NCBI GenBank assembly: GCA_964235765.1
Contig: CAXSDH010000002.1
Coordinates: 62,001-126,000, forward strand
Length of the DNA stretch: 64,000 nucleotides
Reading direction: 5' to 3'
Origin: JAVVHH01 sp964235765
GTDB taxonomy: Bacteria; Pseudomonadota; Alphaproteobacteria; Acetobacterales; Acetobacteraceae
Position numbers and translations under genes: made by a program. A model generated the notes under the pieces. The model had not been told where the DNA came from and did not search any database. It was given only the letters and a program-made list of their open reading frames with translations. Positions 38,544 to 47,048 of this stretch are shown piece after piece (within the stretch, counting starts at the first letter, position 1; each line of letters starts with the position of its first letter).

Positions 38544-38632
38544 GCGTTCAGGTCGGCGTCCCATGCTGACGCGCTCGAGGGCTATGACTGGACAGGAGGA
38601 ACGGGGCGAGTCCCAAACAGCGGGATTGCCCA

Positions 38633-40273
38633 TCACGGACAAGCCAACGGCCGCAGATGTTCCGGCAGGGTGGCGAGCGACTCCACGGTGTCGAAGTCGC
38701 GCAGCACCGCGTCGCTGTCCAGCTCCACCGTGGCAAGGGATTCGGCGTGGCGTTCCAGCAAGGGGCGGGCACCCATGTCGCCGGAGAGGCCCAGAATGTC
38801 GGAGAAGAACTGGCGGCCCCAGAGCACGGGGTTGCCCAGCTTGCCGCGGCAGGTGGGGGCGACCACGGCGCGGCCTTCGTCGGGGTCGAAGGCCTCGATC
38901 AGCCGGTCGATCATGCGGCCGGTCACCAGGGGCATGTCGCCCAGGCACACGACGGCCGCCCCCGCCGCGTCCGGCACCGCGGCGATGCCGGCGCGCAGGC
39001 TGGCCGATAGCCCGGCGGCGAAGTCCGCGGCCGGCACGAGCTGCACCGGCCGGCCGGCCAGGGCTTGGGCCACCTCGTCGCCGCGATGCCCGATGACGAC
39101 GATCACCGGCCGGGCCGCGCTCGACAGCAGGTTGTCCACCACGCGGGCGATCATCGGCTTGCCCGCGCGGTCCGGGACCAGCAGCTTGTTGTGCGGCGCC
39201 ATGCGGCTGGACTGCCCGGCGGCCAGCACCACGCCGGCCACGCCACGGTGCCGCGGGACCGCCGCCGCGGTGGCGCGGGCGCGGGGCAGGGGGCGTGCGC
39301 CGATGTCCTTCAACAACCCGCCGACGCCCATGCGCGCGATGGCGCCGCCGTCCACGCCGATGCCGGCGAACAGGCGGGCCAGCACCCAGTCGATACCGTT
39401 CAGCTTCGGGCTGCGGGCGCAGCCGGGCAGTACCAGCGCGGGGCGCGCGCCGATGCGGCCAAGGCAGATCAGGTTGCCGGGATCGACCGGCATGCCGAAA
39501 TGCAGGATTTCGCCGCCGGCCGCGACGATGCCGGAGGGACCCACGTCGCGCCGGTCCACCACCGCGCTGGCGCCGGCCACGAGCAGGACGTCGGCCCCCC
39601 GCTCGATCAGCAAAGCCAAGGCCGCAGCGATCGGGCCTTGCTCGTGCGCGCACTCGATCGGCGGCAGCAGGGCGCCGGTCAGGCCGGCCACCCGGGCGGC
39701 GGTGGCCTCGGCGGTGCCGGCCAGGATGCTCGGCTTGAGGCCGGGCAGGGTGGTCATCACCAGGCCCACTCGCAGGGGCTGGAACGGATGCAGGGTCAGC
39801 GCGGGCGCGCGGCGGGCGATGGCTTCGGCCTGGGCCAGGACAGGGCCGGGCACCGCGAAGGGGATCACCTTGATGGTCGCGACCATCTCGCCGGCCGCGA
39901 CCGGGGCGGCGTCGGGCAGGGTGCCGAGGGTCAGCGCCTCGTCCACGGCGTTCACGGCGTCGACCACGGCGGCGTCGATGCGCAACAGCCCGGGCCGGGC
40001 GGCCGCGAGGTTGACCCGGCCAGTACCGGCGCGGCTGCGGGCCAGGCCCGGCGCGAGCAGCGCGTCGGCAAGCCGGTCGGCCGCCGCGTCTTCGGCGACG
40101 TCGCCGACGTCGAGGCGGGCGGCAATCACGCTCGGGACGCCGGCAGCGCGCAAGGCGTCGAGCGCCGCCGGGTCGAGGATCGCGCCCTTTTTCAGCACGC
40201 GGCCGGGCAGGCGCTGCGTGTGGGCCAGCACCGCGCCCTCGGCCTCCTCCAGCGCGATGCGGCCGAAGATCAC
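38633..40273 (-). CDS. molybdopterin-binding / MocA-like nucleotidyltransferase fusion
   Basis: Protein of 546 residues joining a MoeA/MogA-like molybdopterin-binding half (residues 1-335, with SGIVAAGGEILHFGMP and ARPALVLPGCARSPKLNG) to a MobA/MocA-like nucleotidyltransferase half (residues 345-546, starting VAGVVLAAGQSSRMAPHNKLL, with VCLGDMPLVT). MocA proteins make molybdopterin cytosine dinucleotide, the cofactor form used by xanthine dehydrogenase and CO-dehydrogenase-type enzymes. It is the last gene of the six-gene minus-strand operon and overlaps the XdhC part by 4 bases. Fused proteins of this kind are known in alphaproteobacteria. Confidence 0.85.
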   Translation of the reverse strand: MIFGRIALEEAEGAVLAHTQRLPGRVLKKGAILDPAALDALRAAGVPSVIAARLDVGDVAEDAAADRLADALLAPGLARSRAGTGRVNLAAARPGLLRIDAAVVDAVNAVDEALTLGTLPDAAPVAAGEMVATIKVIPFAVPGPVLAQAEAIARRAPALTLHPFQPLRVGLVMTTLPGLKPSILAGTAEATAARVAGLTGALLPPIECAHEQGPIAAALALLIERGADVLLVAGASAVVDRRDVGPSGIVAAGGEILHFGMPVDPGNLICLGRIGARPALVLPGCARSPKLNGIDWVLARLFAGIGVDGGAIARMGVGGLLKDIGARPLPRARATAAAVPRHRGVAGVVLAAGQSSRMAPHNKLLVPDRAGKPMIARVVDNLLSSAARPVIVVIGHRGDEVAQALAGRPVQLVPAADFAAGLSASLRAGIAAVPDAAGAAVVCLGDMPLVTGRMIDRLIEAFDPDEGRAVVAPTCRGKLGNPVLWGRQFFSDILGLSGDMGARPLLERHAESLATVELDSDAVLRDFDTVESLATLPEHLRPLACP

Positions 40274-40944
40274 GCGCCGCGCCGCACGGCGACGACCTGG
40301 GCCAGCACCGACAGGGCGATTTCGGGCGCGGTGACGGCGGCGATGTCCAGGCCGACCGGCCCGTGGATGCGGGCGAGCGCGGCGTCGTCATGGCCGAGGT
40401 CGCGCAGCCGGGCCAGCCGCGCCGCGTGGGTGCGGCGGGAGCCGAGGGCGCCGACATAGAATGCGCCGGAGCGGAGCGCGCGGTCCAGCGCGGGGTCATC
40501 GAGCTTCGGGTCGTGCGTGAGCGTGACGACGGCGGTGCGGCTGTCGGGGCGGAGGGCATCCATCGCCTCGTCGGGCCACTCCGTGCTGACGGAGACGCCG
40601 GGGAAGCGCTCGTCGGTGGCGAAGGAGCGGCGGGGGTCCACCACCGTCACCCCATAGCCGAGCTGTGCGGCCATCGGCACGAGGGCCTGGGCGATGTGCA
40701 CCGCGCCGACCACCACGAGGCGGAGCGGTGGATTGTAGGCGTGCAGGAACCATGTCTCGCCAGCTACTTCGGCGGTTTTGCTGTGGTCGGATGCGAGCAC
40801 GGCGGCGGCGGCATCGGCTAGCTCGGGTGCGGCGGCGCCATCGGGCAGCAGAACCTGCTCGCCGCCGGGCAGCCTTGTGGCCAGCACCACCGGGCGCTTC
40901 TCGCCGCGCGCCTGGGCCAGGCGGGCCAGCATGTCCGGCGTCAT
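40270..40944 (-). CDS. XdhC family protein, Rossmann-domain half
   Basis: Protein of 224 residues corresponding to the C-terminal Rossmann domain of XdhC/CoxI proteins, which bind the molybdenum cofactor, promote its sulfuration and hand it to the target hydroxylase. The nucleotide-type motif is VVVGAVHIAQALVPMA, followed by TVVDPRRSFAT, TLTHDPKLDDPAL, and YVGALGSRRTHAAR. The N-terminal XdhC domain is encoded separately just upstream, with a 4-base overlap, so the usual single protein is split into two genes. Confidence 0.87.
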   Translation of the reverse strand: MTPDMLARLAQARGEKRPVVLATRLPGGEQVLLPDGAAAPELADAAAAVLASDHSKTAEVAGETWFLHAYNPPLRLVVVGAVHIAQALVPMAAQLGYGVTVVDPRRSFATDERFPGVSVSTEWPDEAMDALRPDSRTAVVTLTHDPKLDDPALDRALRSGAFYVGALGSRRTHAARLARLRDLGHDDAALARIHGPVGLDIAAVTAPEIALSVLAQVVAVRRGA

Positions 40945-41261
40945 CCCAGGCGTTCCACGAACACCTTCAGCTTGCCGCCACAGGCCAGGCCGACCTCCCA
41001 GGCGCGCTCATCCGTCACGCCGAAATCCAGCAGTTGCGGCGCGCCGCTCGCCATGGTCCGCTTCGCGGCGTCGGCCACCGCGCCCTCGATGCAGCCGCCG
41101 CTCACGGAACCGGCCATGCGGCCGGACAGGGTGACCGCCATCTGGCTGCCGGGCGGGCGGGGAGAACTGCCCCAGGTTTCGGTCACCGTGGCCAGCGCCA
41201 CCTGCTCGCCGGCTTGGAGCCAGCCTGCGGCGGTGCTCAGAACGTCCTCGGCCTCGATCAT
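40941..41261 (-). CDS. XdhC/CoxI N-terminal domain protein
   Basis: Protein of 106 residues matching the N-terminal XdhC/CoxI domain: VALATVTETWGSSPRPPGSQM and the SVSGGCIEGAV loop, whose Cys is conserved in the family. It forms one half of a split XdhC with the following gene. Start and stop overlap both neighbours by 4 bases, indicating tight coupling with coxE before it and the Rossmann half after it. Confidence 0.87.
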   Translation of the reverse strand: MIEAEDVLSTAAGWLQAGEQVALATVTETWGSSPRPPGSQMAVTLSGRMAGSVSGGCIEGAVADAAKRTMASGAPQLLDFGVTDERAWEVGLACGGKLKVFVERLG

Positions 41262-42448
41262 TCGGTCCTCCAGGGGTCGCGCCCCCGCGCCGGGGCGGGG
41301 CGGGAGAGCAGGTCGATCAGGGCGCGCAGGCTGTCGAGGTTATGGACGGTGCGGAATTCGTCCACGTGCGGCAGCATCGCCCGGATGCCCTGGGATTTGG
41401 GCTGGAACCCCTGCCAGCGCAACAGCGGGTTCAGCCAGATCAGCCGGCGGCAGGAGCGGTGCAGCCGGTCCATGTTCTCGGCCAGGCCGGCCGCGCCGTC
41501 CCGGTCCAGCCCGTCGGTGACCAGCAGCACCACCGCGCCCTGGCCCAGCACGCGGCGGGACCAGCGCTGGTTGAACTCGGCCAGCGCCTCGCCGATCCGC
41601 GTGCCGCCGGACCAGTCGGGCACGGCGTGCGCCACCATCTGGAACGCGGTCTCCGGATCGCGATGGCGCAGTTGGCGGGTGATGTTGGAAAGCCTGGTGC
41701 CGAACAGGAACACCTGCACCCGGTCCCTGTCGTTGGCGACCGCGTGCAGGAAGTGCAGCAGGACCTGGGCGTAACGGGCCATGGAGCCGGAGATGTCGCA
41801 CAGCACGACCAGCGGCGGCGGACGCACGACCCGGCGGGCGCGGGACAGCTCGGTGATCTCCCCGCCCCGGCGCAGGCTGCGGCGCAGCGTGGCGCCGAGG
41901 TCGATGCGCGGTCCGTGGGCGTCGGGGCGGAGACGCCTTGTGCGGCGGAGGTCGAGCGGCAGGTGCAGCCGGCGGATTTCCGACTTGGCATTGGCGACCT
42001 GGTCTGCGCTCATCTGCTCGAAATCCATGGTCTGCAACTGCTCGCGCTCGCTGACCGTCATGGCGGCGTCGAGCTCGGGCGGGGCGTCCTCACCCTTGGG
42101 GCGGCGGTCGCGCGGGGTGGCGAGCGCCTCGGCAACCCGGCGGGCGCCGGGGCTGGGCCGCTGCTCGCGCGGCGGCTTGTCGTCGAGCATGCCGAGGGCG
42201 GCCGCCTGCTGTGCGGCGGCCGGGTCGCGCCAGAATAGGGTGAAGGCCTGGTCGAACACCTCCCGGTGTTCGTGGCGGTGCACCATCAGGCTGCGCAGGG
42301 CGGATTGCGCCTGGGTGCGGTCGCCGAGGTCGATCAGCTCCAAGGCTTGCCCGGCGGCGATGACCTCCGCCGGCCCGACCGGCAGCCCGGCCCGGCGAAG
42401 CAGGCGGGCGAACTGCATGACGTTTGCCGCCAAGGCCCCGCCGCTCAC
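41258..42448 (-). CDS. coxE: VWA-domain protein, CoxE-like
   Basis: Protein of 396 residues of the CoxE family, containing a C-terminal von Willebrand A domain whose metal site is visible (VLCDISGSMARY, later VTDGLDRDG). CoxE works with the AAA+ ATPase CoxD to mature the copper-sulfido-molybdenum centre in CO dehydrogenase, and related pairs serve other molybdenum hydroxylases. The N-terminal half is helical and charged. It overlaps coxD and the XdhC N-terminal gene by 4 bases each. Confidence 0.87.
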   Translation of the reverse strand: MSGGALAANVMQFARLLRRAGLPVGPAEVIAAGQALELIDLGDRTQAQSALRSLMVHRHEHREVFDQAFTLFWRDPAAAQQAAALGMLDDKPPREQRPSPGARRVAEALATPRDRRPKGEDAPPELDAAMTVSEREQLQTMDFEQMSADQVANAKSEIRRLHLPLDLRRTRRLRPDAHGPRIDLGATLRRSLRRGGEITELSRARRVVRPPPLVVLCDISGSMARYAQVLLHFLHAVANDRDRVQVFLFGTRLSNITRQLRHRDPETAFQMVAHAVPDWSGGTRIGEALAEFNQRWSRRVLGQGAVVLLVTDGLDRDGAAGLAENMDRLHRSCRRLIWLNPLLRWQGFQPKSQGIRAMLPHVDEFRTVHNLDSLRALIDLLSRPAPARGRDPWRTE

Positions 42449-43356
42449 GCCGCCGCCTTCGCCTCGTCCAGCAGGCGGGCCGCCTCCGCGCCGCGGACGC
42501 GGGCGATATCGTCCTGGTATTTAAGGAGGACGCCGAGGGTTTGGTCGACCGCATCGCCGCCCAGCTCGCGCTGGTCGAGGTATTGCAGCGCCGCCGCCCA
42601 GTCGATCGTCTCGGCCACGCCGGGCAGCTTGAACAGGTCCATGCCGCGCAGCCGTTGCACGAAGGCGACGATCTCGGCGGAGAGGCGTTCCGGCAGGCCG
42701 GGGCCCTTGGCCGCCAGGATGGCGCGCTCGCGGGCGGCCGTGGGGTAGTCCACCCACTGGTAAAGGCAGCGGCGGCGAATGGCGTCGTGCACTTCGCGGG
42801 TGCGGTTGCTGGTCAGCACCACCACCGGCGGCACGGCGGCCCGAACCGTGCCGTATTCCGGCACGGTGATCTGGTAATCCGCCAGCAGCTCCAGCAGGAA
42901 CGCCTCGAACGGCTCGTCCGCCCGGTCCAGCTCGTCGATCAGCAGCACGGCCGGCTCAAGGTCGGGGTCGATGGCCGACAGCAGGGGACGGGCCTGCAGG
43001 AACTCGCGGGAGAAGATGCTTTCGGACAGGCGCTCGCGGTTGCGGTCTCCGGCGGCTTCGGCCAGGCGGATCGCCATGAGCTGCTTGGCGTGGTCCCACT
43101 CGTAGGCGGCGGCGGAGAGGTCCATGCCGTCGTAGCATTGCAGGCGCACCAGCCGGCGGCCAAGCCCGGCGGCGAGCACCTTGGCGATCTCGGTCTTGCC
43201 GGTGCCGGGCTCGCCCTCCAGGAACAGCGGGCGCCGCATCGCGAGCGCCAGGTGCACGGTGGTGGCGAGCGTCGGGTCCGCGATGTAGCCGCCGCGCTCG
43301 AGCAGCGCCGCCGTGTCCGCGACGCTGCCGGGTTCGAGCAGCGCCGCTTCAGCCAA
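42445..43356 (-). CDS. coxD: MoxR-type AAA+ ATPase, CoxD-like
   Basis: AAA+ ATPase of 303 residues. Walker A is EGEPGTGKTEIAK, Walker B LLIDELDRADEPFEAF, and sensor 1 VVVLTSNRTRE. The family acts as a chaperone together with a VWA partner, here the adjacent CoxE-like protein. The start is TTG, overlapping the coxG stop by 8 bases. Context indicates maturation of a molybdenum hydroxylase rather than the MoxR role in methanol dehydrogenase assembly. Confidence 0.88.
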   Translation of the reverse strand: MAEAALLEPGSVADTAALLERGGYIADPTLATTVHLALAMRRPLFLEGEPGTGKTEIAKVLAAGLGRRLVRLQCYDGMDLSAAAYEWDHAKQLMAIRLAEAAGDRNRERLSESIFSREFLQARPLLSAIDPDLEPAVLLIDELDRADEPFEAFLLELLADYQITVPEYGTVRAAVPPVVVLTSNRTREVHDAIRRRCLYQWVDYPTAARERAILAAKGPGLPERLSAEIVAFVQRLRGMDLFKLPGVAETIDWAAALQYLDQRELGGDAVDQTLGVLLKYQDDIARVRGAEAARLLDEAKAAA

Positions 43357-44089
43357 GCACGTAGCCTTTGAAGACCAGGATGAAGATCATGATCCAGAGC
43401 ACGGCGCCGACCGCGGCGATACGCGGGAAGCCGAACGGCTCCTTTGGGATCAGGCCCAGCAGGCTAAGCTTGGCCGGCTTGGCGGCGAGCGGGCGGTTGG
43501 TGGGCCGCGCCGTGCTTGCTGCGTCGCCGGTCAGGGCGGCGACGGCGCCGATCACGCCGTCGGCGGCCACGGGCGCGGTGGCGGTCAGGGGTACGTTGCT
43601 CGGGGTAACGTCGTTGGTGGGCGCAGGAGCCGCGGCCGCGGCGGGCTCGGGCATGGCCACGGCGGCGGAGAAGCGGTCGAAGAACATGTCCGCCATCTGC
43701 TTGCTCGTCGCGTCGATCAGCCGGGCGCCGAGTTGCGCGATCTTGCCGCCGACCTGCGCCTTGACGTCGTATGTGAGCAGGGTGAACGCGCCGTCGTCGG
43801 ACAGGCGGACGTTGGCGCCGCCCTTGGCGAACCCCGCGACCCCGCCCTGGCCCTCGCCGCCGATGCGGTAGCTGGTCGGCGGATCGAGGTCGGTGAGCTG
43901 GACCTTGCCAGTAAAGCGCGCGGAGATCGGCCCGATTTTGACCGCGGCGGTCGCCTTCATCTCGTTGTCGCTGGTCTTTTCCAGGCTTTCGCAGCCGGGA
44001 ATGCACGCCTTGAGCACGGCGGGGTCGTTCAGCGCGTCCCACACTTTTTGTCGCGGGGCGGGGATGCGCCTCTCGCCTGTCATGTCCAT
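43349..44089 (-). CDS. coxG: CoxG-like SRPBCC protein with C-terminal anchor
   Basis: Protein of 246 residues: an N-terminal SRPBCC lipid-binding-type domain (MDMTGERRIPAPRQKVWDAL, CIPGCESLEK, then GKVQLTDLDPPTSYRIGGEG), a Pro/Ala-rich linker over about residues 150-200, and one C-terminal transmembrane helix (AVGAVLWIMIFILVFKGYVLG). CoxG anchors CO dehydrogenase to the membrane in carboxydotrophs. It is the first gene of the operon. ATG with GGAG about 13 bases upstream; a second ATG two codons later is possible. The catalytic coxMSL genes are not in the window. Confidence 0.83.
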   Translation of the reverse strand: MDMTGERRIPAPRQKVWDALNDPAVLKACIPGCESLEKTSDNEMKATAAVKIGPISARFTGKVQLTDLDPPTSYRIGGEGQGGVAGFAKGGANVRLSDDGAFTLLTYDVKAQVGGKIAQLGARLIDATSKQMADMFFDRFSAAVAMPEPAAAAAPAPTNDVTPSNVPLTATAPVAADGVIGAVAALTGDAASTARPTNRPLAAKPAKLSLLGLIPKEPFGFPRIAAVGAVLWIMIFILVFKGYVLG

Positions 44090-44139
44090 GTAGCCAGCAC
44101 TCCGTTCGGTGCTCGTACGTTTAGAGGGCGGGGTGGCGG

Positions 44140-44192
44140 GGTGCAACCGAGCCGTCTTGCTGATAAAGCAGGGCCGCTGGCCCGGTTGCACC
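44140..44192. promoter_or_regulatory. 14-bp inverted repeat between coxG and the lyase gene
   Basis: GGTGCAACCGAGCC and GGCCCGGTTGCACC pair at 13 of 14 positions with a 25-base spacer, in the 117-base space between the divergent coxG operon and the PEP mutase/isocitrate lyase family gene. It ends 14 bases before that gene's start. It may be an operator for a dimeric regulator or a leader hairpin; no regulator gene is adjacent. Confidence 0.4.
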
Positions 44193-44206
44193 GTTCAGGA
44201 GCTTGG

Positions 44207-45130
44207 ATGACCTATCTCGTCGCCGCCGATTGCCCGACCGACCCAGCCGGAGTGCGCTTCCGCGCCCTGGTCGAGTCGGGGGGGATCGTCCAGATCCCTG
44301 GCGCGCATAATGGCATGGCGGGGCTGCAGGCGCGGGCGGCCGGGTTCACGGCGGCGTACCTGTCGGGGGCGGCCATGACGGCCAGCATGGGATTGCCGGA
44401 CCTCGGCATGATCACGGTGGACGAGGTCGGGTTCTTCATCCGCCAGGTCGCGCGGGCGAGCGGGCTGCCGGTGCTGGTGGACGGCGATACCGGCTACGGC
44501 GAGGCGCTGAACGTGATGAGCATGGTCCGCAACTTCGAGGACGCCGGGGCGGGGGCGGTGCACATCGAGGACCAGTTGCTGCCGAAGAAGTGCGGCCACC
44601 TGAACGACAAGAAGCTCGCCGACGCGCACGACATGGCGGCAAAGGTCGCCGCGGCGCGAAAGGCCCGGCGGCATCTCTATATCCTGGCCCGCACCGACGC
44701 CGCGGCCAGCGAGGGCATGGACGGCGCCGTCGCCCGCGCCAAGCTGTATATGGACGCCGGCGCCGACGCGATCTTTCCCGAGGCGCTGCATGACGCGGAG
44801 ATGTTCCGCGAGTTCGCGCGCCGCATGCCGGGCGTGCCGTTGCTGGCCAACATGACGGAGTTCGGCCGCACCCCGTTCTTCACCGCCGCCGAGTTCGAGG
44901 CGATGGGCTACCGCATGGTGATCTGGCCGGTCAGCAGCCTGCGCGTGGCCAACAAGGCGCAGGAGCAGCTCTATGCGGCGATCCGCCGGGATGGCGGCAC
45001 GCAGAACTGCGTCGATCGGATGCAGACCCGGGCGGAGCTGTATGCCACGATCGACTACGCCGGGTACGAGGCTCTCGACCAGAGCATTGTCGGCACGGTG
45101 GTGCCGCACGGCATGCCGCAACGCGTGTAA
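44207..45130 (+). CDS. isocitrate lyase/PEP mutase superfamily protein
   Basis: Protein of 307 residues with the (beta/alpha)8 barrel of the isocitrate lyase/PEP mutase superfamily. Conserved pieces are GAHNGMAGLQARAAGF, AYLSGAAMTASMGLPDLG, the metal-binding VDGDTGYGEAL, HIEDQ and the active-site loop KKCGH, as in 2-methylisocitrate lyase. The loop favours a C-C lyase on methylisocitrate or a dimethylmalate-like acid, but oxaloacetate decarboxylases share much of this pattern, and no propionate-pathway genes are adjacent. AGGAGC precedes the ATG. DUF1330 and acuC follow in the same direction. Confidence 0.85.
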   Translation: MTYLVAADCPTDPAGVRFRALVESGGIVQIPGAHNGMAGLQARAAGFTAAYLSGAAMTASMGLPDLGMITVDEVGFFIRQVARASGLPVLVDGDTGYGEALNVMSMVRNFEDAGAGAVHIEDQLLPKKCGHLNDKKLADAHDMAAKVAAARKARRHLYILARTDAAASEGMDGAVARAKLYMDAGADAIFPEALHDAEMFREFARRMPGVPLLANMTEFGRTPFFTAAEFEAMGYRMVIWPVSSLRVANKAQEQLYAAIRRDGGTQNCVDRMQTRAELYATIDYAGYEALDQSIVGTVVPHGMPQRV

Positions 45131-45139
45131 GGAGCCACG

Positions 45140-45433
45140 ATGGCAAAAGGTTATTGGATCAGCTGCTACCGCTCCGTTTCGGACCCGGCCGCGCTAGGCG
45201 CGTACGCCAAGCTCGCCGCGCCGGCCATCCTGGCCCATGGCGGGCGGTTCCTGGCACGCGGCGGCACGGCGCGCACCTACGAAGCGGGGATCGAGCAGCG
45301 CACCGTCGTCGTCGAGTTCGAGAGCGTCGAGCAGGCGGTGGCGACCTATGAGAGCCCAGAATACGGGGCGGCGCTGCGGGCGCTGGGCGGCGGCGCGGAG
45401 CGGGATTTTCGCATCGTGGAAGGCGTGGGCTGA
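45140..45433 (+). CDS. DUF1330 domain-containing protein
   Basis: Ferredoxin-like-fold protein of 97 residues of family DUF1330 (begins MAKGYWISCYRSVSDPAAL; ends with a FESVEQAVATYESPEYGAAL segment). Members are small dimeric alpha+beta barrel proteins of unknown activity, often beside metabolic genes. An AAGGAG Shine-Dalgarno lies before the ATG, 9 bases after the preceding stop. Its end overlaps the apparent CTG start of acuC. Confidence 0.85.
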   Translation: MAKGYWISCYRSVSDPAALGAYAKLAAPAILAHGGRFLARGGTARTYEAGIEQRTVVVEFESVEQAVATYESPEYGAALRALGGGAERDFRIVEGVG

Positions 45434-46542
45434 CGCCGCTTTACGTCGGCAGCGAGATCTACCGCCGGTCCACCTACGGGCCGGGCCACCCCTTGGCGAT
45501 CCCACGCGTGACGACCTGCACCGATCTGTGCCGGGCGATGGGCTGGCTGCCGGACGCGGCGTTCCGGGTGGCGCCGATGGCGGAGTTGGCCGACGTGTTG
45601 CGGTTCCATGATGCGGAGTACGTCGCGGCGCTGCGCCGGGCCGAGGCGGCGCAGGCGGTGTCGGACGCGGATCGCGACCGGTTCCGCATCGGCGCGGAGG
45701 GCAACCCGGTTTATCCGGAGATCTACCGGCGCCCCATGACCTCGGCCGGCGGCGTGATGCTGGCGTGCCGGCTGACCCTGCCCGGCGGCGTCGTGCACTG
45801 CCCCGGCGGCGGCACGCATCACGGCCGCCCCGCCCGGGCGAGCGGGTTCTGCTATTTGAACGACCCGGTGCTCGGCATCCTGACCTGGCTCGAGGCCGGG
45901 CTCGACAACATCGTCTACCTCGACATCGACGCCCACCATGGCGATGGGGTGCAGGACGCGTTCCATGACGACCCGCGCGTACTGACGATCAGCGTGCACG
46001 AGGCCGGGCGTTGGCCGTTCACCGGCCGCGCCGAGGATCGTGCCGGGGGGGATGCACGCAACCTGCCGGTTCCGGCCGGGTTCAACGATACGGAGATGCG
46101 CTGGGTGATGGAGCGTGCCGTGCTGCCGCTGATCCGGGCGCGCCGGCCGCAAGCGATGTTTCTGCAATGCGGCGCGGATGCGCTGGAAGAGGACCCGTTG
46201 GCCCGGTTGTCGCTGTCGAACAATGCGCATTTCTGGGTGGTGGACGCCATCCGGGACGCGGCGCCCCGGCTGGTGGTGACCGGCGGCGGCGGCTACAACC
46301 CCTACACGGTCGGGCGCTGCTGGGCCGGTGTGTGGGCTGTGCTGAACGACATCGCCATCCCGGGCCGCACGACGCCGGAGGCCGAGGCGGTGTTGCGGGG
46401 GCTGGTGTATAATCGGGCCGCCGGCCGCAACCCGCCGGAACACTGGTTCACCACGATACGGGACGCGCCGCGCGAAGGGCCGGTGCGGGACGAGATCAAG
46501 CGGCTGGCGGCCCTGACCCTGACCGAAAGGCTCGATGCATGA
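45430..46542 (+). CDS. acuC: AcuC-like histone deacetylase family protein
   Basis: Zinc-dependent deacetylase-fold protein of 370 residues, similar to AcuC, which deacetylates acetyl-CoA synthetase or related acyl substrates. Active-site pieces are CPGGGTHHGRP with the paired His, YLDIDAHHGDGVQ with metal ligands, and TGGGGYNPYTVGR. The family N-terminus LTPLYVGSEIYRRSTYGPGH is present in frame but has no ATG, GTG or TTG; the first such codon, TTG at 45493, would remove YGPGHP. I therefore choose CTG at 45430, which overlaps the DUF1330 stop as CTGA and follows GGAAGG by 6 bases. It overlaps the next gene by 4 bases. Confidence 0.82.
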   Translation: MTPLYVGSEIYRRSTYGPGHPLAIPRVTTCTDLCRAMGWLPDAAFRVAPMAELADVLRFHDAEYVAALRRAEAAQAVSDADRDRFRIGAEGNPVYPEIYRRPMTSAGGVMLACRLTLPGGVVHCPGGGTHHGRPARASGFCYLNDPVLGILTWLEAGLDNIVYLDIDAHHGDGVQDAFHDDPRVLTISVHEAGRWPFTGRAEDRAGGDARNLPVPAGFNDTEMRWVMERAVLPLIRARRPQAMFLQCGADALEEDPLARLSLSNNAHFWVVDAIRDAAPRLVVTGGGGYNPYTVGRCWAGVWAVLNDIAIPGRTTPEAEAVLRGLVYNRAAGRNPPEHWFTTIRDAPREGPVRDEIKRLAALTLTERLDA

Positions 46543-47006
46543 ACCGCCGTACCCTGCTGGCCCTCGTGGCCCTGTTCCCGCTTGCGGCCCGGGCACAGAC
46601 CACGGCGCAACCGGAGCTTCCGAAAGAGAAGCTGACGATCATCACACGCGGCGGCGTGCGGCATGAGTTCACGGTGGAGATGGCGCTTTCCATCGAGCAG
46701 CAGACGGTCGGGCTGATGTTCCGCCGCAGCGTGCCGGCGGATGGGGGGATGCTGTTCGATTGGGGCGCCCCGCGCGACAGCACGATGTGGATGCGCAACA
46801 CGGTCTCGCCGCTGGACATGCTGTTCATCAACGCGGACGGCACGATTCGCCGCATCGCCGAGGACACGGTGCCGGAGAGCCTCGCCATGATTGAAAGCCG
46901 CGGCCCCGTGCGGGCGACGCTCGAGCTTGCGGCGGGCACGGCGAAGCGGCTGGGCATCAGGGTGGGCGATAAGGTGGAGCAGCGGATTTTCGGTGCGGCG
47001 CCCTAG
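46539..47006 (+). CDS. DUF192 domain-containing exported protein
   Basis: Protein of 155 residues with an N-terminal signal peptide (MNRRTLLALVALFPLAARA, cleavage likely after ARA near residue 19) and a DUF192 domain: QTVGLMFRRSVPADGGMLFDW, then STMWMRNTVSPLDMLFI, and a hydrophobic-acidic C-terminus. The function of DUF192 is unknown; the fold is a small beta-barrel. It overlaps acuC by 4 bases (ATGA) and is the last gene before tRNA-Pro. Confidence 0.87.
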   Translation: MNRRTLLALVALFPLAARAQTTAQPELPKEKLTIITRGGVRHEFTVEMALSIEQQTVGLMFRRSVPADGGMLFDWGAPRDSTMWMRNTVSPLDMLFINADGTIRRIAEDTVPESLAMIESRGPVRATLELAAGTAKRLGIRVGDKVEQRIFGAAP

Positions 47007-47048
47007 ACGCTTGCGCTCCCCCGGCCGGAGACCTAGTTTCCCCCGCGG

